From Nelumbo lutea (Eukaryota > Streptophyta > Magnoliopsida > Proteales > Nelumbonaceae): a stretch of DNA of 64,000 bases. Of this stretch, positions 35,601-49,100 are shown piece after piece. Positions within the stretch are counted from its first letter, which is position 1; every line of letters starts with the position of its first letter. The stretch spans positions 74,868,383-74,932,382 of the forward strand of contig JAKGHH010000002.1 of assembly GCA_022828595.1 (NCBI GenBank). The letters are read 5' to 3'. Under the pieces are notes generated by a model, which was not told the DNA's origin, did no database searches, and was given only the letters and a program-made list of their open reading frames with translations. Position numbers and translations under genes: made by a program.

Positions 35601-38600
35601 AAGCATAAGATCCCAAATTTTGGGAAGGGATGAACTTCCAGATTTACATCATGTTTACTATATTTTAAGGAATGAAGAGGTTAGAAGGAAAAAGATGCAA
35701 GTAAACATCCAAGTGCAGCCTGCTGAGCATTCAGCCTTGATTTCTTCAACCCAAAATGGGGGAAAACATTCAGTCAAGAGGCATCTCAGTGCTCTCATTG
35801 TGCAAGAGATAGACATTTGAAAAAGACTTGCTGGATTCTTTATCCTCACCTGAAACCAGCTGCATTAAGGAAAGACAAGAAGCCTCAGAAGGGTCAAATA
35901 GCAAGTGGAAATGTTGTCACAAGTAACAGTGGTGAAGCCCGAAGAACACACCTATAGTTGCACCAATTCAAATGGGACAGACTACTAATTCACATACATC
36001 AGGGTTGTACTTTGATTTCATAGCTGATGAGGTAGAAATCCTTAGCTGAACCATGGATCGGCTAAGAAATAATTCCCTTGCATCCACCTCTCTTGCCAAA
36101 TCAGGTATTGTCTCTGCTCACAGTGTGACTGATCCTTTAGTGTCTAATTCTTAGACTATTGATTCTACTGCTACTAATCATGTGACGCACATGTCTTCTT
36201 TATTTTCTTCTTATCATTTGATGGCCAAGATAATATGAGTTGCTGATGGTTCCCTCTCCACCATCTTTGGGAAAGGGGAGGTTAACCTAAGCAAGGATCT
36301 CTCTCTTAAATCAGTTCTGCATGTTCCCAGTCTTGCTTCCAACCTCTTATCTGTTTCTAAACTTACCAAAAATTTAAACTATAGAATAACATTCCTTCCT
36401 GTAAAGAGACTGGGCCGAATGGGTCCTAGTATCTTCTCTTGTAATATTTTTTTCTATTTCCCTGTTAGCTAATGGGCCTCTCTTAATGGGCCAGTTATTT
36501 CTTTTTGTTAGATCTCTTTATGTTACTGCCTAGCTGGTCACCCACTTAAGGGCATACTTGTAATTATTTTAACATTAATTTTTAGCTAATGGGCCTCTCT
36601 TAATGGGAAGGATTATTCGAACCTTTCTTCTTCTTCCTCTTCTTTTCTCCATCTTCTTCTCTTGTACTGCTGCTCTTACTTTTCTTCCTCCTTTTTCTCT
36701 CTAATTTTTCAAGTTTACACCTATTTTTGAGGACTGGTTTACATCTTGATATCAAAGCAGGTTTCTTTCTTCCTTCTTTTCTTCTTCCTCTTTTTCCGTA
36801 CACCCTTCGATTACGAAAGTGTATGGAGAGATAAGTTCTCTATAGCTCAAAGGATCTCTGGCCTAGTTGGTAGAGGATTTGGAGAGTTTAAATCTGGCTG
36901 GATATTGCCAAGAAGTGGTGCTGTTTTGTTGCTACCCAAAACCCTAGCCGACTAGAGATTTTCGAAGGTACAGGTAAAGGTGAAGCTTTGGGTGTGGCAC
37001 TCTGTGCTTGGGAGGTGTCTTTTGACTCCTAAAGGAGGGCGACTCAGGTTTATAAGAGATTGGGAAGCTCTGGAGGAGCGGCTACATCTTCTCTCTTCCT
37101 CCCCTACAGCTGAACGGAGTAAAACCCTAGTTTTCAAGCATCTGAGTTCTGGTTTGACTTCAAGTAAGTTTATATAGACCAAATTTCTGGTTCTTTGATT
37201 TTCATTTGATTAATGGATCTGTTGAGCAAGAGAAGAGAAGAGGAAGAGAAAGAGAAGAGAGAAGAGAAGAGAGGCGAGAGGACTGAAAGCCCACAGAATA
37301 CAGTAGGCGAGTGTAGTGTGTTATTATTTATACTAGGCTGGTCGTACAACATAAAATATGAGGAAATTACAAAAGTACCCTTGCGGTACTAAACATGTAT
37401 ACAACAACATCTGTCAACACTCCCCCTCAAGTTGGAGCATAGATATCAATCATGACCAACTTGTCACAAAGATCATGATGTCTGGAATGGTGAAGCCCTT
37501 TTGTAAAGATGTCTGCAAGTTGGTTCTCAGAGCTGACATAGGGAGTACATACTTCGCCTGTGATGACCTTCTCTCTGATAAAATGCTTGTCAACTTCGAT
37601 GTGATTTGTTCTAGCATGTAGCATTGGGTTAGCGGCAATGTTATAGCTGCTTTGTTATCACAGAATAGAGTCATAGGCTTGTCCACTGGGAAACCCAACT
37701 CACTCAACAGATTCTTTATCCACATACCTTCAACTACTTCGTGAGCCATTGCACGATATTCAGCTTCAGCACTGGATCTAGCCACTACATTTTGCTTTTT
37801 ACTCCTCCATGTAACAAGGTTCCCTCCTATAAAGGTGCAGTAGCGACTAGTAGACTTTCTGTCACTTTGAGATCCAGCCCAATCTGCATTTGTATAAACT
37901 TCAACTTTCAAATGCCCGTGCCTTTGAAATAACAAGCCAGCACCAGGAAACTTTTTTAGATATCGGAGGGTTCTTTCTGCTGCTTCAAGGTGAGTGGACC
38001 TAGGTGCATACATGAACTGACTGAGGACACCAACAACATAAGCAATGTCTGGACGAGTCATAGAAAGATATAACAATCTCCCTACAAGCCTCTGGAACTG
38101 TTTCACATCTTTGAGAGGTTCACCTTGGCTGTCACCTAATTTATGGTTGGGGTCAATGAGAGAGTCAACTGGCTTCACTCCCATCTTTCCAGTGTCCTGA
38201 AGTAAATCTAGGACATATTTCCTTTGGGAAATGAAGATACCCCTTTTTGATCGGGCAACTTCAATTCCAAGGAAGTATCTGGGAGGTCCAAGATACTTCA
38301 CTTCAAACTGAGTGGCAAGGAAACCCTTCAACCTCTGGATTTCATCCTTCCAGTCACCAGTAACAATTATGTCATCCACGTATACTATTAAAGCAACCAT
38401 TTTACCTTCTCTTTTCACAAACAGTGTGTGATCTGATTGACATTGCTTGTATCCTTTCTGCTGAACCGCAACATGGAATCTGCTGAACCAAGCTCTTGGT
38501 GATTGTTTTAGCCCGTATAAAGACTTCTTCAACTTGCACACTTTCTGTTCATTGCCTTGAGCCAGAAAACTAGGGGATTGAATCATGTAAACTTCCACTT

Positions 38601-40087
38601 CAAGGTCCCCATTCAAGAACGCATTCTTGATGTCAAGCTGATGTAGATCCCAATTCAAATTAGCAGCAAGAGAGAAAAGAACTCTAATGAAGTTCATCTT
38701 AGCAACAGGGGCAAAAGTTTCTGCATAATCAACTCCGTACACTTGAGTAAACCCCTTTGCCACTAAGCGAGCTTTATACCTCTCCACAGTTCCATCAGCC
38801 CTATGCTTGACAGTGAACACCCATTTACATCCAACTGGATCCTTTCCCTTAGGAAGATCTACAAGTTCCCATGTGCCATTTTTATGAAGGGCATTGATTT
38901 CTTTCTTCATGGCATTTGTCCATTCAGGTACTGAAAGAGCTTCTGCCACATTCTTGGGGATAGGGACATTGCCAATAGAGGTAAGGAAAGCACGAAATGA
39001 GGGTGAAATGTTCTCATAGGAAACAAAGTTGGAAATGGGATGTTTAGTGGTGCACAATCTAACACCTTTCCTGTGAGCAATAGGAAGGTCAAGGTCATTA
39101 GCAGCAGATGTATCAATTTCAATAGAATCAGGAACATCATTGGGCGCCAAGTTACCTGAGTGGGTATGATCCTCCCCTGAGGAGTTTGATGGCACTGGAG
39201 GTAAAACTTCTAGATTCTCCACAGCTCTTGAATTTGGTTGGCCTTTGTGATGACGAAAGAAGACACGAAAATGGCGGAGGATCAGGAAGAGAAGGGAGCT
39301 GAACCAGTTTCTCCTCAAGCCTACACTCCCCCTAAGGAGAAACAGGAAAGAAAGGCTCATCCTCAAAGAAAGAAACATCCATGGAAACCTAGAATTTTCG
39401 AGAAACATGATCAAAACAACGGTATCCCTTTTGAGTGAAGGAGTAACCAAGGAATATACAAGGAATAGTATGAGAATCCAATTTCCCATGGGTGGGAGAC
39501 AGATTTTGGACAAAGCACCGACAACCAAATACACGAGGAGGAATGGGAAGAAGGGGGGCCTTAGGAAAGAGAAGCTGATGTGGGGCTTTGTACTCTAACC
39601 AACGAGAGGGCATACGGTTAATGAGGTAGGTAGAACAAAGAACAACCTCAAGCCAAAAACGTTTGGGGGCATTCATATGGAGTAGTAAACCCCGAGCCAC
39701 TTCAAGGAGATGTCGGTTCTTCCATTCAGCCACACCATTTTGTTGTGGTGTTTGGGCACAAGAGCTATGGTGAAGTGAACCACCCGAAGCAAAGAACTCT
39801 GTGAGATCACTATGGAAAAACTCTTTTGCATTGTCTGACTGAAAAATTTGGATTTCGGTCTGAAATTGAGTGAAGACCATCCGCTGAAAATCTTGGATAA
39901 TTTTTGGTACTTCCTCCTTGGTTCGCATATGTTGGTTCGGATGATATGTTGTTATTCTCTTGTCTGGGCTGGGTATTAGAGTCTCTAGTTAATGGGCCTA
40001 ATTGTATCTTGTGTTTTATTAGACTGGGTGTCCCATCACTAATCAGGGGCATCCTGGTCCATTCGAACACATCAGACTCTTCTCTCT

Positions 40088-40153
<66 letters not shown>

Positions 40154-43100
40154 CAGCTCTCTCAACAGGTTCAGTTCGGCAAACATGGTATCAGAGCACT
40201 ACGTCTAGTCGTAGAACACCTCTCTCGCCTGGTTACAGCTGCTGTCTCGCACTTCTCTCTCTATCTTGGTACTGCAAAGAAACCCTAGGTCTGGTCGTAG
40301 AACACAGCAGAACCTATACCTAGGGTTTCCCTTGGTTGTAGGGCCCAAGGGGAGTTAGTCCCAGTAACTGATGCCCTAAGAGATACATAGAGCAAGGTGT
40401 AGCCATTCGGCTAAGTGAGATCTGTGTAAAACAGATCTAGAAGAGAGGACTGATTTCAGCAGTCCTAGAGCAGTTCGTGGGTGAAGGTTAACCTGCAATA
40501 GCAGTGGTTGGTGTGTGGTAGAAGCCACAACAGCTAGGTCAGGGTTGCGGCAACAGTGGCCAAACACAGAACAGTTTTTTTTGGCTCGGCACTTCAACTG
40601 TAAGTAGCAGCTTGCGACTGCAGTGAGTGGAGCAGTACAGCAAAGTGGGAAGGGTATTACAGCCCTAAAACAGATCCTCCGGTCTGAGATTACAGTGCTG
40701 CAAGGTCCGAAAGTCTGAAGAGGTTTCACATAGCCTGTGTGACAGTTTTGGTACTCTTGCAAGTCGGAGAAGATGTCTTCCATATCTGGGGAAGTTTCTT
40801 CTAATATGGAGAACCCTAATTTTCACAGCCTACAGATAACAAGTGTGTTACTTGATGAGTACAACTTTAGGGAATGGTCTGTTTCGGCCATGCTCTTTAT
40901 CACATCCTGGGATCTTACAGGCTATTTGGACGGGCAGAAGAAAGAACACGAAATAGGGAGTTCTGAATATGCTGTTTGGAGAAGAGAGAATGCTACAATC
41001 ATGTCCTGGCTGCTTGCTTCAATGACTCCCAGGGTAGCTAGGACGATTCAACACTTCTCCACAGCTGCCAAGATATGGGAGAAGGTGTCTAAGACCTATG
41101 GGCAGAAAAAGAATAATGCCCGAATCTATAGACTGAATCAAGATATTGCTGCCCTGAAGCAGGGAGACATGAGTGATGCTACATACTTTGCTACATTAGA
41201 AGGATTGTGGGAAGAGCTGGATCACCACCTCATCATAGACTGGGAGAATGTCAGAGATAAGGAGAAACACGACAAACAAGTTGAAGAGGGTAGAGCATTC
41301 AAATTTTTGGCTGGCCTAGATCCGGTATATGAGAACATAAGGTCCCAAATTCTGGGAAGAGAAGAGAGGCTTGATCTACATCATGTCTACTATCTTGTGA
41401 GAAATGAAGAGGTGAGAAGAAAGGAGATGCAAGTTGATGCCCAGACTAAACCAGTAGAGCAGTCTATAGAACAATCAGCTCTCAATTCTACAAGCCAAAG
41501 GGGGAACATGTTCTCTGACAAGAGACACCTGAGGTGTACTCACTGTGGGGGAGAAAAACATGTGAAAGAGAACTGTTGGGTTCTCTACCCTCATTTGAAA
41601 CCAGAAGCATTGAAGAAAGAGAAGAAGCACCAGAAGGGCCATTCGGCAAGTGGGAACCTAGCAGAAAGTCACAGCGATGGAGGTTCCAAACACTCATCCA
41701 CAGTTGCTTCCTCTTCTTCGGGACAGACTACTAGTTCCCAAGGACATGGGCCTATGGATTTCACAGCTGATGAGGAAGAGGTACTTATCCGGGCACTGGC
41801 CTGCCTAAGGACAAATTCTCTTGCTTCCACCTCCCTTGCCAGATTAGGTATTGTTTCAACCTTTAGCGAAACTAGTTCCATTGATCCAGCCTCCTGGATT
41901 ATTGATTCTGGTGCAACTGACCACATGACTCACATGTCTTCCTTATTCTCTTCCTATGGGGGTTGCTGATGGTTCCCTCTCTACCATATCTGGGAAATGA
42001 GTGGTTGACCTAAGCAAGGACATCTCCCTCAAATTTGTCTTACATGTTCCCAATCTCTCTTCAAATCTTTTATCTGTTTCAAAACTTACCAGGAACTTGA
42101 ATTGTAGCATAACCTTTTTTCCTACCCATTGTGTTTTTCATGACAATTTGACAAAGAGAACGATTGGGAGCGGTCATGAGCGTGGAGGCCTCTACTACCT
42201 GGATGCAGACATCAGTTCAGCCCTTCAAACATCTACTACTAGTGGTCAATCTAATGTGGAGTCATTATCTAAGCTGCACCTGTGGCATGCTAGACTAGGT
42301 CATTTATAGTTCTCGTCATTGGAAATGTTGTTTCCGGAATTGTTTCAAGGTGTGTCAAGTCAAAAGTTAGTCTGTGAAGTCTGTCAATTATCAAAACAGT
42401 GTAGAATTGTGTACTCAACTTCTAGTAATGAAATTCAAGCACCTTTTGACTTAGTGCATTCTGATGTTTGGGGTCCTTCTCCCATTGGTTCTGTGGATGG
42501 CTATCGATACTTTATCAGTTTTATTGACCACTATTCTTGATGCACATGGATCTACTTATTAAAGACACGGGATGAAGTGTCGCGGGTAACCATGGCATTT
42601 TGCAAAATGATTGAAACACAATTTGGCAAGAAAATCAAGCAATTTAGGTCAGATAATGCTGCTGAATATTTCGAAAGATCCTTAAACTTGTTTATGGAGG
42701 ATGCGGGAATGATTCACCAATCATCTTGTGCTAGTACCCCCCAACAGAATGGGGTTGCTGAGCGCAAGAATAGACACTTATTGGAGATTGCACGAGCTTT
42801 ATTATTTCAGCACAAGGTTCCAAAAGGCTATTGGTCTCAGGCAATCCTCACTGAATCATATCTGATAAACCGAATGCCATCTAAGGTCTTGGGAATGAAG
42901 ACTCCATTTTCGGTTCTTTGCCATCTTCTCCCTGTTTTTTCTCTTCCACCGAGGGTCTTTGGGTGTGTATGTTTCATACATGTCAAGGATCCAAAGAAGA
43001 CAAAACTGGATCCTTGAGCTACAAAGGGAATTCTTGGGTTATTCTCCTACTTGGAAGGGATACAAGTGTTATGATCCAGTCACCAAGAAAAGATATGTCA

Positions 43101-46100
43101 CAAAAGATGTGGTGTTTTTTGAGTCTCAATCCTACTTTCAATCTTCCTCGGATCCTCTTCAGGGGGAGACTAGTAGGATGGAAGAGGACCCTCTGGTTGA
43201 TTCTTCTATTCCCCATTTCTTTGTGCCCCTCTCTGCCTCGGATCTTCCATCTTCTCCTCTTGATCCTCCTAGTTGTGGTATCCCAGGTGAGTCTAGTGAG
43301 GCTCCCATTGGCCCAGCTACTACTAGTGGTGTGGAAAATGTTACTAAAGACTCCAACAGGCAGCAGAAAGATATCAGGTTTACCTACAATAGAAGGAAGA
43401 AGAGCCCTCCAACTCATGACAACAACCAATTGGACTCGGATCAACCTGTCTCAGTAACTTAAGGTAATCCTATCAATTCCTCTAACTTGGATCTTCCAAT
43501 TGCACTTCGTAAATCTACTTGTTCTTGTACTATCAGATACCCTATTGCGGATTTTGTGTCTTACTCACACTTGTCCCCTAGTTATTGTTCTTTTATGTCT
43601 GCTCTCTCTTCTATGCATGTTCCTACTAGGTACTCTGAGGCTGTGTCTGACCCAAGGTGGAAAGAGGCTATGAATGAAGAAATGAAGGCCTTGATGAAAG
43701 CAAAGACTTGGGAACTAGTAGATCTACTGAAAGGGAAAGTATTATATGGACTTAAGCAATCTCCTCAAGTTTGGTTTGAAAGGCTCTGTGGGGCCGTGAA
43801 GAAAGTGGGATACACTCAAAGTGGTGTAGATTGTACCTTGCTCATAAGAAAACAGGTAACAGGCTTATAACACTCAATAGTCTATGTGGATGATATGGTA
43901 ATTACATGTAATGATCTAGAAGAGATACAAAAATTGAAAGAGTTCTTGGCATCTGAATTTGAGATCAAAGATTTAGGCCATCTAAGATACTTCCTTGGAA
44001 TTGAAGTTGTAGGAATGGAGACATGTATGATGGGGAGTAGACCAGAAAATACTCCAATAGAGCAAAATCATTGTCTCTAGGAATCGGTTGGGGAGGACTA
44101 CCTTGATAAAGAAAGATACCAAAAGCTGGTGGGAAAATTGATATATCTATCTCTTGCTCGACCTGATATAGCTTATGTAGTGCATGTTGTTAGCCAGTTC
44201 ATGCACTCTCCCAAGATTCCTCATATGAAAGCAGTTGAAAGGATCCTTAGGTATTTAAAGACACGTCCAAAGAAATGATTTTTTTTTCAAAAAGCACAAT
44301 AAATTTAAAATTGAGGCATATACTGATGCAAATTGGGTTGGATCAATTGGAGATAGGAAGTCTACTTCCTAATATTGCACACTTGTTGGAGGGAATTTGT
44401 TTACTTAGAGAAGTAAAAAGCAAAATGTGGTTGCAAGATCAAGTGCAAAAGCTGAATATCGGGCTATGGCACATGGTATTGCAGAACTATCGTGGCTTAG
44501 GACCCTCCTTGGTATGCTTAGGGTGAAGGTTGATGGTCCTCTAAAGTTGTATTGTGACAACAAGGCTGCCATCAACATTGCAAATAACCCAATACAACAT
44601 GATAGGACTAATCATATTGAGATTGACCAACACTTTGTAAGAGAGAGAATTGTCTTGGGTGAACTTTGCATTCCTTATACACCCTTTGAGATGTAGATTG
44701 CTGATGTTTTGACAAAAGGACTGTCTTCAATGAAGTTCCTAGGCTTACTTGGCAAGATAAACATGATTGACATCCATGCTTTAGCTTGAGGGGGAGTGTT
44801 GGATCGAGTGGTTAAGTGTTGGTAGGCTTATTCATCTTTTGTGTTTCAGTTCTATAGTCTGTTTTGGGCCTAAACCTGTTTTATTTTATTATGCCTATGT
44901 GTCCCATCACTAATCAGGGGCATTCTAGTCTATTCCTATAATATCTTATTGTTAATATATATAATAGCTTCTAGGGCCGGCTGAGAACACATTGCCGCCC
45001 ATTCACAAGCTTCTTTTCTTCTCTTTTTCTTCTTCTTCTACTGCTGTATTTCAGCAAACACTGCTTACAGTTTCCTTTTTTGGACTGTCATTCGTTAAGA
45101 CTTGAAATTTCGGACTTTGCTTGCTCATCCTAAGGGTTTCAGTGGTTTCCAGTGATTATCTAACTTCTCCCTAAGGTATTCTTCTTGGCCTTTGGTGATT
45201 ATTATCAACTTTTATATTGTCTTTTCGGTTTCTTGTCTGAATATGGGATCTAAAAGGAGTGACATCATCTCTGTGAAGTTTGATGGAACAAACTGTGCTA
45301 TGTGGGAATTCCATTTCCAACTTTTTTGTTAAAGGGAAGGGTATGTGAGGTTATCTGGATGGTACCACAACCATCCCTAATATTACAAATGCTAAAGGGA
45401 TGAAATAGTAGAAAATCAATAATGGCCAAATAATTTCTTGGATATTGAGTTCAGTTACTCTTGATGTACCCATTCCTATGAGAGGCCTGAAAACTGCTAA
45501 GGAGATGTATGACTACCTTGAGAAGGTGTATCAACAGTCAAATGTCTAGACAATATCAGATTGAAATGGACATATTCATATACACCCAGGGGGAGAGAAA
45601 AATATAGGAATATTATGCTACTTTTGTTAATCTGTGGACAAAATATGAGCTTGTTCATCTTGGGGCCACAACTACTAATTGTTGTGTGAAAACTATGAAA
45701 AAGCATTTCAATCAAAGGAAGATTATGCATTTTCTTATGCATCTTAGACCCGATTAGAGTTGATAAGGTCCAACATACAGTATACTTAGTAGGTAAAGTG
45801 TGCCTGATTTGGACACCATATTAGGAGAACTGTTAAGGGAGGAAACTAGACTATACACAGAATCCTCCCTTGACAACAAGAAAGAACAATGGCATGATAT
45901 AGTGTTTCTAGCCACTAAGGCAAAAGGGAAAAAGGACTTTTCCAAGATTTTGTGCTATGAGTGCAAGGAGTTCGGACATGTAGCCTCTCACTATAAGAAA
46001 AGGAATTTTTGTGCCTACTGCAAACAACAAGGCCACATTATTACCAGCTTGTCTAGTAAGTCTTCTACCACTTGTTTCTCTCCTAGCCATATTTGGATTA

Positions 46101-49100
46101 TAGATTTGAGGGCCTCAAATGATATGACTAGGGCTTCCTTTGGTCAGACTCCTAATGACCAGATTATTACTGTTAGTGGTGAGTCATAAAAAATTGCTGG
46201 TTGTGATGATTTATTTCTTTCTACATCCCAATCATATTCCTTCCACCTCCAAAAAACCGTCTTTATTGACGACCGACCTTATTTTAGTGGGTCAACTTGT
46301 TGATGATGGTAACATGGTTTTGTTTTCTTGTGATGGTTGTGTTACACAAGACCAACGCATTACAAAGTGAAGGGGAAGGGGCATAGACTTGGGAGGCTGT
46401 TTGTTCTTAAGCTTGAGAAGATATCTTCGTCCCTGACTTCTTGTCTTCTTTCTACTACTAAATGATGTTTTACATTCTTGTTGTAATAATGTGTGACATT
46501 TATGGCATAGACGTTTAGGCCACACACATGCTAAGAACTTGGATCATTTATTTTCTTCTGGTTGCTTACCTACTATTATTTCTGTTTTTAAGAATATCTG
46601 CAAGTCTTTCATAACTTGTGGTCTTAGTAAAAGTCATTTTTCCTTCTCCATCTTCTTCTATGCATGCTACTATTCCTTTTCAAGTAATACATAGTGACGA
46701 TTGGCTGTCTCCTATTATATCTAGACTTGGATACAAATATTTTGTTTTATTTATTGATGATTGCTCCAGATATACCTAGGTTTATTTTCTCCGAAAGAAA
46801 CCAGAAGCTCTTTCCACCTTTCAAAACTTCCACACCATGGTAATGACCCAACATAATGCCACCATTCGTATTCTACGTTCTGACTTAGCAGGAAACTCAG
46901 GACTTATCGGAAAGTGATACTTGGGAGCTTGTTTCTCCTCTAATAGATGCCTCCATTATTGGTAGTCGTTGGGTGTACAAAATCAAGTTAAATTATAATG
47001 ATAGTTTGGAGAGATATAATGTTCGTCTTCTTGCTCAAGGGTACAAATAGGAACATTGAATTGACTATGAGGAGACATTTGCACCTGTGGCTAAGATGGC
47101 TACTATTGGGTTTATTCTTGCCATCACTACTATTAAGAAATGGATTGTTCATCAAATGGATGTAAAGAATGCCTTTCTTCATGGGCATCTTCATGAGACA
47201 GTGTATATGAAACTTCCTCCGCGCTACTATGATGATCCAACTTTAGTCTATAGAAATAAGAAGTCTTTGTATGGGTTCAAACAAGCTCCACGAGCTTGGT
47301 TTAAGAAATTTAGAGGGGTTATTATTGAAGAAGGATTTCAGCAGAGCTCTTCAAATTATTCCCTCTTTATTCTCATCCCCAAGGAGTGACTCTTCTGTTA
47401 GTGTATGTTGATGATATACTTATTACTGGCGATGACTTGTAAGGGATCACTCAATTGAAGCAGCTTGTTAGTCAATTCTTCAAAATGAAGGATCTTGGTC
47501 CAGTAACATACTTTCTTGGCTTTGAGATCACCTAAAGTGTTTGAGGATATTTTTCTAATCAGCACAAGTATGCTAGTAACTTGATTAAGATTGCCATTTT
47601 CTCTGACTTAAAGCAAGTTGATACCCCATTGGAACTCAATCTAAAGCTCAATAAGGATGATGTACAACTCCTTCCTGATGCTACATTATATCATCATCTT
47701 GTTGGAAGCCTTATTTACCTCACCATGACTCGGCCAGACATATCCTAAGCTATGCAGGTAGTCAACCATTGTATCAACTCCTAAATGGTGTTTTCCTCAT
47801 CTCTTGGAAGTGCAAGAAGCAATAAACAGTCTCCAAATCATCTACTGAAGCTGAATACTGTGCCATGTCCTCTGTTTGCAATGAGCTTGTATGTTTAAAG
47901 CCCTTCTTCATGATTTGGCCATTGATCACTCAACTCTCATTCCTTTATTTGCTGACAACATGAGTGCAATCAAGATGACCTCAGATCCAGTCTTTCATAA
48001 ACAGACTAAGCACATAGAGGTGAATTGTCATTTCTTTTGAGATCTTCTCATTACTAGCCACATTACACTTCCTCATGTGCCATCCAATCTTCAATTGGCC
48101 GATCTCTTCACCAAGTCTATGACTTGCACTAGACACAATTTCCTTGTGGACAAACTAATTCTCTTGCCTAAGCATCAGTTTGAGGATGAGTCTAGCGAGG
48201 ATGAGGGCTAATATCGTAAATTTACCTTTATTTAGCCTTTTTGTATGCTTCCTTGTACACTATTGTACTTATCTATTCTTGTAAGGATAGAACTGTCCAT
48301 CCACACATCTATTCTTGTTCTCTTCGACTAGAACTGATAGAATAAGGGTAGGGTACAAACATCACTGAGAAATATATGTATAATATGCAATATTATATTT
48401 GAAATAGGTAGGAAAACTTGAACTTTTAATAAGCTTTTTTATATGCAGAAATTGTGGATTATCCATCCTCAAATGACTGCAACATATACTTAACCAAACT
48501 TTTACATTCACTTTATTCTTGAAGTTGAACTAGAGATGCACTTTCCACAATACTTATGTCATATGCATATTTACTAACTATGGGCATGATTGGTATCATA
48601 TTTACAAGATTATGACATCTGCAAAGTCCCAAATGACTAGAGATTAAACATGATAACTAGTAAGGAAAACATTCTAACCTTTGTTCTGCCTGATGTCATG
48701 TTAAGTAATGCTGAAAGGTTGTAATATGATCCAGCTGAAGCAAATGCCTTGACATAAACTCTCTCCTACAAAGAAAATTAAATTTCCATAGGTTTAACAT
48801 ATTCAAAAGACATTGAATATTACAATAACAAGTAATAGCAAGGGGAAATGATGATAAATTCAAAGGTCTTTTCACCTTGTTTTCCAGTTCAAGAAATGAT
48901 ATTCCAGGACTGTAATATTCAGAATGGCGAATGGCAACAGCAATTCCCACGCGAGGGGATAAATATGTGTCATTTCGAGATTGAAATTGGAAAGCTCCAG
49001 TTCGGCCTGCATAATCTTGTGGAGATAACATGATGGTGGCTTGACTTGAATCCTCAATTACCTCTAGCACTTGAGTGTTTTTTCTTGCTCCAGTGAATCT

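Larger units (their letters stand above)
39930..44796 (+). mobile_element. copia with its own 5' LTR and gag-pol, no own 3' LTR
   Basis: 5' LTR 39930-40185 (TGTTGGTTCGGATG to GGCAAACA), primer-binding site TGGTATCAGAGCAC at 40186, leader, gag at 40773, pol to about 44790. The next LTR (44797) is of the inner copia type rather than a copy of 39930-40185. This suggests recombination between related elements or loss of a 3' LTR. Confidence 0.75.
34496..45060 (+). mobile_element. inner Ty1/copia element nested in outer copia leader
   Basis: 5' LTR 34496-34752 and 3' LTR 44797-45060, both starting TGTTGGATCGAGTGGTTAAG; about 18 substitutions by eye. Primer-binding site TGGTATCAGAGCACC at 34753; polypurine GAGGGGGAG before the 3' LTR. 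Flanks CTACT (34491-34495) and CTGCT (45061-45065) look like a target duplication with one change. The body is interrupted from 36406 by other elements. Confidence 0.8.
34032..48338 (+). mobile_element. outer Ty1/copia element (host of nested insertions)
   Basis: 5' LTR 34032-34165, primer-binding site TGGTATCAAAGCAGG at 34166, leader 34181-34495, then interrupted by another copia up to 45060. The leader resumes at 45061, coding remnants run 45243-48170, and the 3' LTR is 48209-48338. Both LTRs share TGTAAGGA/TGTAAGGATAGAACTG and CTGTCCATCCACA. Its Gag and RT resemble those of the element at 55780-60382. Confidence 0.75.

Noticed and set aside
36600..36803. Lys/Arg-rich minus-strand frame
   Set aside because: It is the reverse reading of the CT-rich leader of an LTR, which always gives a basic low-complexity peptide.
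39230..39534. First about 95 residues of the long frame 37450-39534 as a novel protein domain
   Set aside because: They are integrase-to-RT linker sequence read in the wrong frame after a frameshift; the true frame is 39389-39928.
40080..40160. CTT/CCT array as an independent microsatellite or structured array
   Set aside because: It is the pyrimidine-rich leader of the LTR 39930-40185 and recurs in weaker form in the related LTRs.
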